This document shows, piece after piece, positions 9,901-20,074 of a stretch of 64,000 nucleotides of DNA. Numbering within the stretch: position 1 is the first letter of the stretch; each line of letters opens with the position of its first letter. The notes below the pieces were generated by a model that was given only the letters and a program-made list of their open reading frames with translations, was not told the DNA's origin and did no database searches. Made by a program: the position numbers and the translations under genes. Location: NCBI GenBank assembly GCA_000149265.1, contig CH003198.1:4071-68070 (forward strand), written 5' to 3'. Source of the stretch: Ciona savignyi (Eukaryota; Chordata; Ascidiacea; Phlebobranchia; Cionidae).

Positions 9901-12362
9901 TGGCCCAATTCAGGTTTGTCTTTTTATCCAAGATTTGTTAAACATGGCGAAATAGCTGTAAATGGTTTCTGGGATTTTATTCTTTATTACCATTGGATTG
10001 AAGAGTCTTTAATACAGTAATTACTAGAACCATTTTATAGGGGACGTTGTAAATATTGTTATGAGATCTTTTATCGAAGCAGAAAGACTTTAAACGACCG
10101 TGTGGACGACTGATCAACAAATATTAAATACCTTCCTTGTCCGAGTGATTAGCCTGGTGGGTTAGTGTGTCGCCTTTCAGGTGAAGGGTTGCAGGTTTGA
10201 AACTGTGTCCTTTTAGCAAGAAACCCAGTAAAAAATGGGTTCTACAACACATAGTCGGTTGTGTCTTCGGGTAACATCTCTATCATACACAACACACTGC
10301 AATAGCTCCGGTAACCCGACGATGGGCGCGAGGTGATCTGACGATTGCCCGTGTGTTAACCCCCTTGGTTTTCCCATTCACGGGGATAAACATGAATATC
10401 TTACTCCAATTCGCTTCCACAGCACTGTAAGGGGAGACCTCATTCTATCTCACAACTTCCGACGACGCCTGCGTTCGCTACCCGACCACTACGACTTCCA
10501 GAAATATTACGAAGTAATTCTAGATTACGGAACCCACTTCTATTCCTCTGGTACTCTGGGAGGGAAATATGAATACATCTACAGATATTCCAAGAGCGAT
10601 CTTGCGAAATCAAGTAGGTTTGAAGGTTTTTTATATTTTTACCGAGCTAAGTTTCGATCCCATGATGGTTTCATCACTACGATATTTTTGTATCGGAAGC
10701 GGTTACCAGTGAGGTTAACCATTAGGCCGCTCAACTGTATAAAAATTCTTGTTGCCAATAAACCGTAAAACCAAATCTACATATTCTTACGAGCTTGTGG
10801 TTAGATGCATATTTCAAACCAAAAAACTGCACACGTCACATTCTGCCCACATAGAGGTCTTGTAACGGTATATAGCATTAAACCAAACAGTTTAGGCCTC
10901 GAGAGTATCACAAAGTTATATTGAATAATTTGTATCTGACAGGGTTAAATGAAGAAGACCAGAAGAAATGTTTGTCGGTCGAAGCTTCCGCCAAGTTCTT
11001 CGGGGTGGGAACATCAACCGGGACATCGCACTGCTCATCGAATGGAATGTCAGTACAACATGGAAGTAAGATCTCGAAATATTTGTTGTTTCCATGGTAT
11101 GTCCGCCCGATCAGATTGGTTGGTTAGTGTGTCGCCTCTCAGGCGAAGATGTTGTAGGTTTGAAACTGGTCGCTAGCTAGTCGGTTGTGTCCTTGGGCAA
11201 GTCATTTATCTCCAAGAACCCGACGGTAAATGCGTAAGGTCTGACGATTGCCCGTGTGTTAACGCCCTTTGGGTTTCTCATTCACGGAATAAAAATAAAC
11301 ATTCAAATAATATCTTACATGTCCAGTCACTAAAAAATACACTTGACCATGTGTGACACCACACCCGTTTTACCCAGTACACTAATCTACTAAAACTAAA
11401 CGAATGTCTGAATCATACACAACACACTGCAAGAGCTCCGGTAACCCGACGATGGACGCGAGGTGATCTGAGGATTGCCCGTGTGTTAACCCGCTAGGTT
11501 TCCCCCAAACTAATCGATCTCAAACCAACATCAAACCAGGCAGCTTCACGAAATCCGCGAAAGAGGAGATGTCTGTGGTGATTGGTGGATCGTCCAGTGC
11601 AGCAGCTAAGTTGTCATTCAGTCGGGAAGCGAGTGAGAAGTCATACAATGATTGGGTGGAAACTGTGAAACATAATCCGAGCATAATCGATTACGAGGTA
11701 AAGTGGATCATGTTGTTCACGGGGATTAACATGAATTTCCTTTTTTAAAAACATTGTGCGTCCATGACCGTAATATTCCGGCATTGTAATTGCGGAAACG
11801 CAGAGGACACTCTCATCCTAGGTCTACCTTTGAAGTTATAATAGAGTGCACCATACATATGGAAATGCCGTTTTGTGCATGCACATTGTTTAACAAACCT
11901 AAACTATATCTTTCCCAACCGGTATCACCAATGGTTGTTGTGCGCTTCGTAAATAAAAGGAAACTGCACACTAAAACTATGGAAACTAATTCTAACACTA
12001 CTCTAAACACTAATCTCAACCCCAGAACTAACCGTAACTCCAACCCCATGTTGAAACTAACTATAAGAACCATATTTCATTTTAGTGTGCAGTTGCCCTC
12101 CTTTTGTGCAGTTTCCCCTGATCCGTCTTCCACCGAATAACCAACTCCATTACAGCTCCGTCCCATCAGTGACGTCATCCCCGATCATGCGAAGAAGGCA
12201 AACATGGAGAGAGCTCTCTTCCATTACATGGGGAAGTATGATGACGCGGCATGCAAGGGGGGGTGTTATAATGGAGCAGCAGTTGTTGTGACAGACGGTG
12301 GCGAATCGTGCACATGTCTATGCAAACCACCTTATCGTGGTGTGGATTGTTATTACACATAG
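6978..12362 (+). CDS. C6: Complement C6-like protein (TSP1-TSP1-LDLa-MACPF-EGF), 565 aa
   Basis: Secreted terminal-complement type protein; the MACPF domain inserts into target membranes. Eleven exons: 6978-7103, 7440-7658, 8116-8257, 8500-8644, 8985-9123, 9457-9568, 9778-9913, 10423-10613, 10943-11065, 11540-11697, 12156-12362. They sum to 1698 nt, in phase throughout. Residues 1-23 are a signal peptide, followed directly by eight arginines and a PPPP run. TSP1-1 (~43-98) has WSSWGPCSKTCG; TSP1-2 (~99-152) has WTAWGAWSDC. LDLa (~153-192) keeps CNGDDDCTDNSDERC with its calcium-site acidic residues. MACPF (~210-500) carries the signature YGTHFYSSGTLGG at 375-387. An EGF-like module ends the protein (~530-562). 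CCP and FIM modules of vertebrate C6 are absent, as in known ascidian C6-like proteins. Introns 3, 4, 7 and 9 hold sense SINE A copies. Which paralogue this is cannot be told. Confidence 0.92.
7728..7822 (+). mobile_element. Decayed SINE A fragment in C6-like intron 2
   Basis: TACAACACATTGTAATAGCTC and GTAACCCGACAGG match the middle of family A; the rest is diverged. Confidence 0.45.
7837..7932 (-). mobile_element. SINE B copy in C6-like intron 2
   Basis: Read on the minus strand it has GGTGTGGCCGATTAACGCGG at the head and GGTTCGGACCC-like sequence at the B-box end, spaced as in family B. Confidence 0.5.
8288..8446 (+). mobile_element. SINE A 3' half in C6-like intron 3
   Basis: Starts at the ACACAACACACTGCAATAG block and continues through GTAACCCGACGGTGG and TGACGATTGCCCGTGTGG to a TATCC end, 50 bases before the exon 4 acceptor. 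Sense to the gene. Confidence 0.7.
8683..8981 (+). mobile_element. SINE A in C6-like intron 4, tail abutting the acceptor
   Basis: Near full-length copy in sense. Its 3' tail ATATCCTACCCTATTCTATCC runs directly into TATTTCCAAAG, the exon 5 acceptor, so the SINE tail supplies most of the polypyrimidine tract. Confidence 0.8.
9237..9335 (+). mobile_element. SINE B copy in C6-like intron 5
   Basis: TTGACGAATGGTTAACGCGAC at the head and ATCGGTTCGAAACTGCGCC at the B box, followed by an A-rich tail. Confidence 0.6.
10146..10405 (+). mobile_element. SINE A in C6-like intron 7
   Basis: Sense copy with GGTGGGTTAGTGTGTCGCC, GCAGGTTTGAAAC and the complete 3' half. Its tail (ATGAATATCTTAC) ends ~17 bases before the exon 8 acceptor at 10422. 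Part of the middle is rearranged. Confidence 0.8.
10634..10740 (-). mobile_element. SINE B copy in C6-like intron 8
   Basis: Plus-strand TACCGAGCTAAGTTTCGATCCC to GTTAACCATTAGGCCGC is a family B element in reverse, antisense to the gene. Confidence 0.6.
11105..11310 (+). mobile_element. SINE A in C6-like intron 9 (first copy)
   Basis: Head with GGTTGGTTAGTGTGTCGCC and GGTCGCTAGCTAGTCGG; the middle is shortened; the 3' part ends at CACGGAATAAAAATAAAC. Sense orientation. Confidence 0.75.
11389..11510 (+). mobile_element. SINE A 3' half in C6-like intron 9 (second copy)
   Basis: AATCATACACAACACACTGC through GTGATCTGAGGATTGCCC. Sense, ending ~30 bases before the exon 10 acceptor. Confidence 0.7.
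11955..12112. mobile_element. MITE-like element with GGAAACTGCACACTAAAA ends
   Basis: Inverted ends GGAAACTGCACACTAAAA and TTTTAGTGTGCAGTTGCC enclose a C-rich core with CTAACCC-like steps. A relative lies at 51350-51528. It sits in C6-like intron 10. Confidence 0.6.
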
Positions 12363-12513
12363 TGATACCAGTGCCATAGTATTATATTGCAACCGTATAT
12401 TCCAGTAGAACATATAATATCTCCATCATAATAGAATGTTATTTTTCGCGTTAATTCAGTTCTTAAATACATTGTTGTACATCTGTACAAGTTTGTTTGA
12501 AATTCCGTAGATC

Positions 12514-12519
12514 AATAAA
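12514..12519 (+). terminator. Poly(A) signal of the C6-like gene
   Basis: AATAAA 152 bases after the stop codon, in AT-rich DNA between the two convergent genes. Confidence 0.6.
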
Positions 12520-12724
12520 ATTCGTTAAAATTAGAATGTATGACTGATAACGCCATATTAGAATGTTGAGTAAACATGAAAAATTAAAACCGAACAAATA
12601 ATTTCGAAGAATTAAATCACCACACTACAGTGCAAGAGGAAAATTGGAAAAGGAAAACAATAAAAACGAACAAAAACAGAGTTAATAAGGCAAATATAAT
12701 TCTTTAAGGAAATAATACAGAATG

Positions 12725-15337
12725 TCAATCGTTCTTAGTTTCCACTTTGGTGTAGAACTGCGGGTCTTCTGCCTTCCCGCTCGGTAATATTGATACAAAC
12801 ATGAAGAAACCCATTGTGAGTATGAGGGTAAGGAATGGTGTCTTTATCCCGTACACCGGCCACAGCGAGAAGTTCCAGCTGATGGAAAATAAAATTCTTT
12901 TTCAGCGCTTTATATTATATTGTTTTGGTCTTAACTAAATTTTGCCTATTATTGTTCTTTTGCTTAGGTTCGGCGACCGCGTCAGCTATATTTATTAAAT
13001 TATATCCCTTTTTTATTGACGTGTTTTAACGACTGTTCGTTTTGCCGTCTTTTCCTGTTCCTGTGTCGTGATTTGATTCGTTTGCCATTTTTTAATACTG
13101 GGGCAAAACATAAATAAACTAAAACAAAACTCAAATGTTAATACAATAGCCTTATATAAGGAGCTCCATGTTATTGCTCTGTTGTGTAACATATAAGCTA
13201 CATTGGAACACTCTATAAGACTAGCCCTGTAGTTATATACTATGTAGTGTAAATACTCTACAATAGGCTTAGGACACAACTGACCAGCTAACGACCAGTT
13301 TTGAACCTGCAAACCTTCGGCTGAAATTTTTTTTTTGATTTTACCAATTCAAAATAATGTGCTTACAGTGAAGCAAAATAAGTTTTATATTTATATAGTT
13401 TTAATGCACAATTAGAAAATATGATAAATTTAACTAATAATTAGTGTTCTCATCAAATGTGATGCAATATTTTATTCATTACTTTTGTACAAAATGTGTG
13501 TTTTGTTTTACTACTTATTAAGTGTATTTTAGAGCGATTCGAAATTCCATATTCAAAATTATTGATTCCATGAAAATTCTAGAATTTAAACTTATTCGGA
13601 TGACATGAAAATTCTAGAATTCAAACTTATTCGGATGACCTCTTTGGAATATATGGTAACGTTATGGGTGTGAATAACAAAAACACAAAATCAATTAGGA
13701 TAGAATATTCATGTTTATCCCCGTGAATGGGAAAACCATGGGGGTTAACACACGGGCAAACGTCAGATCACCTCGCGCCCACCGTCGGGTTACTGAAGCT
13801 ATTGCAGTGTGTTGTATATGATTCACACGTTCCTTCAATTTGGTAGAACCCATTAATCCGCTGGGTTCAGGCAATGTCCGTTAAGTGACTTGCCCAAGTA
13901 CACAACCGACAAGCTGGCGACCAGTTTCACACCTGCAACCTTTCGATTAAAAGGTGACGCACTTAACCGTCATACTAGCCGGCCAGAGCTTGGTGGATTA
14001 GATGATTGTCTTATAGCTGAGCGGTTCCAGGTTTATACCCTGGGCAAGGGACTTAGCGGACATTGCCTGAACCAAATAAATTAATGGATTATTAAAATAT
14101 TAGCGGTAAGCATATGCTAATCTGATGATTGTCTGTGTGATTATGCACCATGTGTTTTCCTTCTGATATGCACAACACCGCTGGAATATATGAGGTCAAC
14201 ATTCCAACTTACCAAACACCAGATGCCAGAGTGGTTGCTGTAGCAATGGGGACACCAAGTGGATAAAGTTTCTCCCAAGTATCAAGTGCAACGCCTTTGA
14301 AGTATCCACTCCATAACACACAGTGCGCGCAAATCAATAACGCTGTCGAACCAAGGATGCTTGCCAGGTTGAAAAACACTCTACAAAACAGAAAATATAA
14401 GAATATTTATAATACAATATGCTGCCATATATATATATATATATATTTACATGTATTTGTATCATCTGCATTAAATGTTCATTTTTATAAAAAATTTTAT
14501 GGTCAACCACTGATACTTGAAAGTTGTAGCGTAACTAGTCAAAAATATGAAAAAACAGCTTCAAGATTAAAAACATTTTTTTCCTTTCGTATAAATATTT
14601 AAAACCGAAAGACCATACCGCCAACAAGACTATTACGCCTTCACTAATCTGTGTAACTGCGGGGTATTTTCGTTACTAACATGAGCAGGTTTGGGTATAG
14701 CATGAGGGGGATATGTTGTATCATATTATAACCCCTCATGCTCATGTTAGTGACATAAATGCTTTGTCCCGCTAATGATATAGTGTGTTGTCCCACACCA
14801 TTGTCCTACAGATAAGTTAAGCCCGTCAAGGATAGGATATTCATGTTTATCTCTGTGAATGGGAAAACCAAGGGGGTTAATACACGGGCAATCGTCAGAT
14901 CACCTCGTGCCCACGGTCGAGTTACCAGAGTTATTGCAGTGTGTTGTGTATGATAGACACGTTCCTTCAATTTAGTAGAACCCATTAATCCGTTGTGTTC
15001 AGGCAATGTCCGTTAAGTGCCTTGCCCAAGAACACAACCGACTAGCTAGCGACCACTTTCGCACTTGCAACCTTTCGATTGAACGACGCACTTAACCGCC
15101 AGACTAACCGGCCTATAAACTATTGCAACCTTTCCTACTAAGTTTTAGTCCCTCCTGGAATTGATAAAAATAATGCTCTTACCCTCTTATATCTGGGTAG
15201 TAAAGTAAAACAGTTACAAAATCACTGTAGTAAAGAGTGAAGACCGCCAGTATGACCCACAAAACATTGTCCAACTTTCGTTTTGGCTTCGGTTTTACAG
15301 GCGACATCGTAGCAGTAGGATTATCCAAAGTATTCAT
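12725..15337 (-). CDS. TMEM128: TMEM128, four-helix membrane protein, 158 aa
   Basis: Small membrane protein of unknown biochemical role. Three exons on the minus strand: 15183-15337 (ATG at 15337), 14213-14380 and 12725-12878 (TGA at 12725-12727), totalling 477 nt in phase. Four hydrophobic segments lie at about residues 25-47, 54-74, 92-112 and 120-140. The diagnostic block is GVCWNFSLWPVYGIKTPFL followed by MGFFMFVSILP; human TMEM128 has GICFNIALWHVW and MGVVMFITLL in the same order. A charged N-terminus (KPKPKRK) precedes the first helix. The length is close to the vertebrate protein. A second ATG at codon 11 could also serve as start. Both introns contain SINE A in sense. The gene converges on the C6-like gene, with 362 bases between stop codons. 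Confidence 0.88.
13004..13118 (+). repeat. Dispersed repeat with GACGTGTTTTAACGACTG
   Basis: The same block occurs at 38310-38412 and reversed at 35336-35453, with shorter traces at 5935-5995 and 16855-16905. Shared parts include CGTTTTGCCGTCTTTTCC and GGGGCAAAACATAAAT. Class unknown. Located in TMEM128 intron 2. Confidence 0.6.
13264..13327 (-). mobile_element. SINE A 5' fragment
   Basis: Head only: reverse of GACCAGCTAACGACCAGTTTTGAACCTGC. In TMEM128 intron 2. Confidence 0.5.
13694..13984 (-). mobile_element. SINE A, full length, TMEM128 intron 2
   Basis: Complete copy in sense to TMEM128, from the CCGGC head at 13984 to the ATATTCTATCC tail at 13694. One of the better-preserved copies. 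Confidence 0.85.
13985..14170 (+). mobile_element. Decayed SINE A, opposite orientation
   Basis: GGGACTTAGCGGACATTGCCTGAACC marks a family A core in the plus direction, joined head-to-head to the previous copy; the 3' half is diverged. Confidence 0.5.
14826..15113 (-). mobile_element. SINE A, full length, TMEM128 intron 1
   Basis: Complete, from CCGGTTAGTCTGGCGG at the head to AATATCCTATCC at the tail. Sense to TMEM128. Confidence 0.85.
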
Positions 15338-15726
15338 GACCAACGTAAACAACACTCAGATACGTAATGTAAACATATGTATTACAAATTACAATTGACT
15401 TGAGCTAAATTGGGCGTATTACTCAGTTGTTGTTTACGATTTGTTAAGTCTTAGGGGATACACTACTTTAAAAGTATTTTCTTTGTAAATCTGAGAGTTA
15501 AACAAGGTATTTACTTTTCTTGTATTTTATTTGAATTATTTTCTCTCATATTATCTTTCATTATAGTCAATAGGTTATTTTTAGTTACTAAAAGAATGAA
15601 AAACGCAGGGGCGATATTAATTGAACGAATCATGCGCATTGACCATAAATTTGTCTTTATCTATCATTTTTTTTGCATTATTTTTATATAACAATATAAA
15701 CAAATAGTAGCGTCAACTGACATTAG

Positions 15727-16080
15727 AGGAATTTTATTTTAGGTTTTCTTTCTTTTCCACCACACTTTCAGAGCTACACCTTCTTCCAAAGAGACTATAC
15801 AATTGTTAGTCTCTTTCCTTCTGACAGACATTTATGGAATTTTATTTTAGGTGCTTTTTCTTTTTCCACTCTGATTCATCTGTCGGGCCACACCTCCTAA
15901 ATCCAACTTCCCCTCAGTACTGTTCGCACTTTACCGCACACCCTTCTTCGGGGCTTTATTTCGTGTTAATTACACTGTGTAAGATAAAGAAGGGAGTGTT
16001 CTTCTCTTTGTTTCACTTTTTATGGGTGTTAAACTTATTAAGCGCTCGCTACAATAGCCGTGTGGGAAGGAAAGTTGTTG
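15727..16080 (+). repeat. Dispersed repeat (GGGCCACACC / AAGCGCTCGCTAC family)
   Basis: Shares blocks with 38068-38195 (GGAATTTTATTTT, GGGCCAC, CGCTTTACCGCACAC) and 48481-48560 (GTGTTAAACTTATTAAGCGC). The GGAATTTTATTTTAGG start occurs twice, ~100 bases apart. Probably a non-autonomous element; class not determined. Confidence 0.55.
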
Positions 16081-16419
16081 TTGTTAGACAATTTAATTCT
16101 AAAGTTTAAAATTTTAAGGAAGTTAAATGTTCTATGGAAGTGAATCTTTTAAAGTTATTAACTGATATGTTAATACATGTGTAGTGTTAAATTTGGGGTT
16201 CATCTTCAGAGGGAAATTCTATATTCGTGCACATTTGTTGAATTTGCTATTTAGGGCTTTATACGACTAAACTTTGTTCTCCTGGTTCATATTTTACACA
16301 AACAATATAAGAAAATTTTCCAATGCTATTTCGTTACATGTTGTTCATTTGTGTGTCTACATACCAGTAATTCGGTTCATTAGGTCATTCGGAGACGCCA
16401 AATCGTCATCCAAATCCGA

Positions 16420-16530
16420 CGTGACCTCAACCAACGGTTAACTGTGTAACTACAGCAATATACCGTCTTACATGCAAAAAATGATCTTAGCCACGAACTC
16501 GTCCTCGGTTCGAAACTAAGCCCGGTAGAA
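16420..16530 (+). mobile_element. Decayed SINE B
   Basis: Head trace AACGGTTAACTGTG and B-box CTCGGTTCGAAACTAAGCCCGG at family spacing. Confidence 0.4.
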
Positions 16531-17310
16531 ACATGTTTGCTCAAATTTGTAGAAACTAATATAGCGTACGGTTAAACTTGTTTGTTTTGGCATCACTTAA
16601 AACGTTGGCGATAAAACAAGTGAATTTCATGAATCGATGTGAAGTCTGGTCGCCTCATTTGCTACGCGCCCATCATGGGCTACAAACAAACACGTTGATG
16701 GTTGAACTTTATATTTGGATAAAACATAAATGGTTAATATTGACCAAATACAAGGGCGTTTGGTAACTTATTCGTCAGAATTTTGTGTAGTTTTTGTTTT
16801 AGTTTATTATTTTTCTTACAAATTACAAATAAATAGAACACATCATGACACTAAAGTAGGATAAGGGCGGCGAAACGAACAGTCGCTAAAACACGTAAAT
16901 AACTGTTTATGAAACAGTTGATATATTCGCTAATATCCAGTGGTATTGTGTAAATAAGAAAGATGCTCGACCAATATTGTAATTATCACTGCGAGGGCAA
17001 ATATCGCTTATAAAGTCTGCTCAGCTCTAAAGTGACTCACTTCCCGGAGTTAAAAATCCTTGAAAATTGTCTAAAAACAAATAGCACTAACGGGAAGTTT
17101 TACTTCTTCGAATTATTATTGGATTTATGACAATCCCAGTAAACATATAACAGCAAGTAAATTGGTTTTCCTTGTGGGGCGTTTATTTCTTTATTTTTGA
17201 TCATTAATTTCACGAGTCACGTAAGATTCATCGGCCACTACCAAAATACGAAATATGGAATTACGAAAATTCATACCAATCCCTAACTTAAACCAACAAC
17301 TTGATTTCGG

Positions 17311-17316
17311 TTTATT
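17311..17316 (-). terminator. Poly(A) signal of fringe copy 1
   Basis: AATAAA on the minus strand, 14 bases past the stop codon; present at the equivalent place in copy 2. Confidence 0.5.
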
Positions 17317-17330
17317 GGGCGATGCCAAAT

Positions 17331-18293
17331 TTAGACAACTTTACAAAATGGATTTTCTGGGTATATTAAACAATGAAGCGAATAAAATCTTGTCGGATCG
17401 ACAAGTTTGTTAAACACATTAGTTTTGTTTAAGTTACTTGGAATATTTATGGTATTTGTAGGAGCCCTATGACTTAAAACAGCCTGGTTTTTCAATGTTT
17501 TAGGATCCAAATCCGTAAGATTTTCCATGTGAGAATGAAATGAGTTTGTGACAGTTAAATTTACTTTTAACAGGTTGGTAATGATAAAACCAATTGTGCA
17601 ATCATCGGCATGACCCAAAGCTCTGGAAGTTTCCAGAAATTTTCCCGATTTCGCCCATGGCGCCATTTTGTTGGCTAATGGCTTTGAAATGCAAACACCA
17701 GCGCCTGTTGTAGCAAAAACAAAATAAACAGTTTTCCCTTGAAAATTTACCTGAAAGTCTTTAAATATACTCCGCCTGCCTAGATAAACATCTTTTCTCC
17801 AGTCGAGTTCGACTAATAATTCTACCAAACGGGGGACGTTGACGTAATTATCATCATCGAAATGACACCACCATTTCTTACCACTTCTCACGTACAAATC
17901 ATACTCGACCCCTGTTTTACAACTAAGATCTCCCAGGTCGTGTGATTTCCCGCAGCCACTGTTAACTGCATGTCCGTTGGTTGTGAAGTTCAAGTCCAAA
18001 TCATCGTCATCGGTGATGACGTAGGTCTGCGCGCGAGCTTGTTGAAACCATGTATTCAGAATCACTTTTACCCGAGTGTCGTGGAATTGCTTGCTTGTTT
18101 TCAAAGAAATAAAAACATCATCCAGTGTAATGTGGGGACCTTCATCATGGTATGCAAGCGAACTGTGGATTCTATGCTCGTCCGAACTTAGCTTAATGCA
18201 CCACTGTTGTAATCTGCCAACATTTATCCAGAATATTAACAGGAGAATCAGTACAATGGCCAAAAGCAGATTTCGTACTTTTATCAGATGCAT
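17331..18293 (-). CDS. fringe: Fringe-like O-fucose beta-1,3-GlcNAc transferase, copy 1 (intronless, 320 aa)
   Basis: Fringe enzymes add GlcNAc to O-fucose on Notch EGF repeats in the Golgi. A single uninterrupted frame encodes a type II membrane protein. Residues 9-25 are a signal anchor with a short cytosolic tail. The catalytic domain follows: DDVFISLKT (58-66), WWCHFDDDNYVN with the DDD metal site at 146-148, FATTGAGVCIS (193-203), ADDCTIGF (229-236), SFHSHMENL (251-259) and the conserved end FYSLHCLIYPENPFC (303-317). Length is typical for the family. Vertebrate fringes have several exons, so the single-exon form suggests descent from a retrocopy, or intron loss. It differs from the copy at 36060-37022 at 15 residues, none between 40 and 156. 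Confidence 0.92.
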   Translation of the reverse strand: MHLIKVRNLLLAIVLILLLIFWINVGRLQQWCIKLSSDEHRIHSSLAYHDEGPHITLDDVFISLKTSKQFHDTRVKVILNTWFQQARAQTYVITDDDDLDLNFTTNGHAVNSGCGKSHDLGDLSCKTGVEYDLYVRSGKKWWCHFDDDNYVNVPRLVELLVELDWRKDVYLGRRSIFKDFQVNFQGKTVYFVFATTGAGVCISKPLANKMAPWAKSGKFLETSRALGHADDCTIGFIITNLLKVNLTVTNSFHSHMENLTDLDPKTLKNQAVLSHRAPTNTINIPSNLNKTNVFNKLVDPTRFYSLHCLIYPENPFCKVV

Positions 18294-19515
18294 GCTTTTC
18301 AGAGGGTTTACCTAATGAACTGAAAAGCGTCAACCACGCGTTAAACGCCTGTAACCACAATAAACACAGATGGAATACAAACAAATCTTTAAATCTATTT
18401 GAGTAAGTTACACCTAAGCTAATAAGTAAAAACTGATTTATTTTGTATAAAAAAATTAAAAAATTAAAATGGCAACCAAGGATTGTTGTTCTGAAGTAAA
18501 ATTCAAAGTTGTTCTTAAAAAATGTTTAATTAATAATGGGAAATGTCTTAAAATAATCTATTGCGCGTTATGAAATACAACCAGTGCTGAAGCAAAATGA
18601 CAAGGAAGGAAAAATACATGAGATCCCGTGTGCGATGATGAGATAGGGAGAACAGATAGTTGCCAATTATGTGTTCGTAAAACCACATATGATGCTCTAA
18701 CGGTGGAAACGGTACGTCTAATTACTACAGGATCGTTTGAAAGGTTACGTTTACGGTTGTGGTTATATGGTTCCAAGCACTCTTGTAGTTATTAGAGGCA
18801 ATGACTACACAGTTACAATGAAATTAAGAGAAAGATCAAAGCAGTTATCGCATATTTTGAACCAATCTTAAAATAAATCTATTGGTTTATTCTGGATCCA
18901 CTTTAATCAAGATCCTTAAAAACAAACCAGTTATATAATAATTACTTGATTTTAACATAAAATGGCCAGACATTTTATTAAAAAAAACATAAACCGGAAT
19001 GTAGAGAAAACTACAATTTAATTTATCAAGGACCGACAACCAACGATGCTGGTGTATGTGTAGATATAAACACTAATCTTATTTATATAATTCGAGCTTA
19101 CATTCGCTGTCATGCGTATCATGGGTATTAGATTTTAGTTTGTCGATATGAAGTCAAATACCAAAGATCGCATTATAATTTGGTCTTCAGACCACCTTAA
19201 CTAAGTTGGAAGAAAGCATTTAACAAAGTGGAAATGTTCCGTGCAAACAAACTATTTCATTCGTGTTTAATATTGATTTACTAAAGCAAAATGATTTTTG
19301 GCGTTATCTTCGATATTTCCGAATTAGAAAGGAATATTTAATTTGAATTTCTAAGAAATTGAAATATGTACAACATAAATGAAAAAACACAACTAGAAAT
19401 TTTAATTACCATAAAAACATTACTAAAATTAAGTTTACCTTGAGAAATTCCCAAAAACAAAATTTGCATAAACAATAATAAAATACATGAGGTGGAAACA
19501 CAAGTCTAAGATAAA
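18294..19515. other. Intergenic, no gene recognised
   Basis: The first ~50 bases match the DNA upstream of fringe copy 2 (GTTGACG, AGGTAAACCC). The rest is AT-rich and I recognise nothing in it. Confidence 0.45.
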
Positions 19516-19521
19516 CCAGAG

Positions 19522-20072
19522 AGTGTCAACCACGTGTTTAACCACCAATATTTGTAAAACACATGTTGTATTCCATATATTTATGCTACAGGGTCCCTAA
19601 CCACAATTTGTATTTTATACACCGAGTATGTAGTTTGTTTCTGCAAGCATAAACGCATGGGTCCCATAGTTAACCAACCAAGCTGATGTCGGGGCGACAT
19701 GCCATGCCAGTCACAATATTGATTTAGGAACATATCTTCATTTATAGGGTATTTCCCTTGATATTTTTTTTTTTTTCCAAATGGTAAAGTAGTTGCTTAA
19801 GTGCTAACATTCTAGAGAAAATCTAATCAAAATTGGAGCCGCCGTTTAATATCTTTGCCCAAAAAAGCAAAATTTTGAGGAAAAATCTTGTTTTGAGTTT
19901 TAACGTTTTAGAGAATTCCCTTGAAATTATCACCCAAAATTTTGGTTTCTGTATATCTATACCATGTTATGTAACATGTTACAAAGTTTTAGGACGATTT
20001 CATTACCCGTTTTGGTAGATGTCGGGGCGACATGCCATGCCTGTCACAATCATGATTTAGAAACAAATCTTC
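19522..20072 (+). repeat. Head-and-unit element R0 (short copy)
   Basis: Member of the repeat family described fully at 23879-25757. It has a head (GAGTGTCAACCACGTGTTTAA to ATGGGTCCCATAG), one and a half ~335-bp units, then a jump to the tail sequence ATGGGTCCCAATTG. Confidence 0.75.
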
Positions 20073-20074
20073 AT

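Larger units (their letters stand above)
15338..17330. other. Intergenic between TMEM128 and fringe copy 1
   Basis: Contains the dispersed repeat at 15727-16080, a decayed SINE B at ~16420-16530 (CTCGGTTCGAAACTAAGCCC) and a trace of the GACGTGTTTTAACGACTG repeat at 16855-16905. From ~17050 onward it matches the DNA flanking fringe copy 2. No gene seen. Confidence 0.5.
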
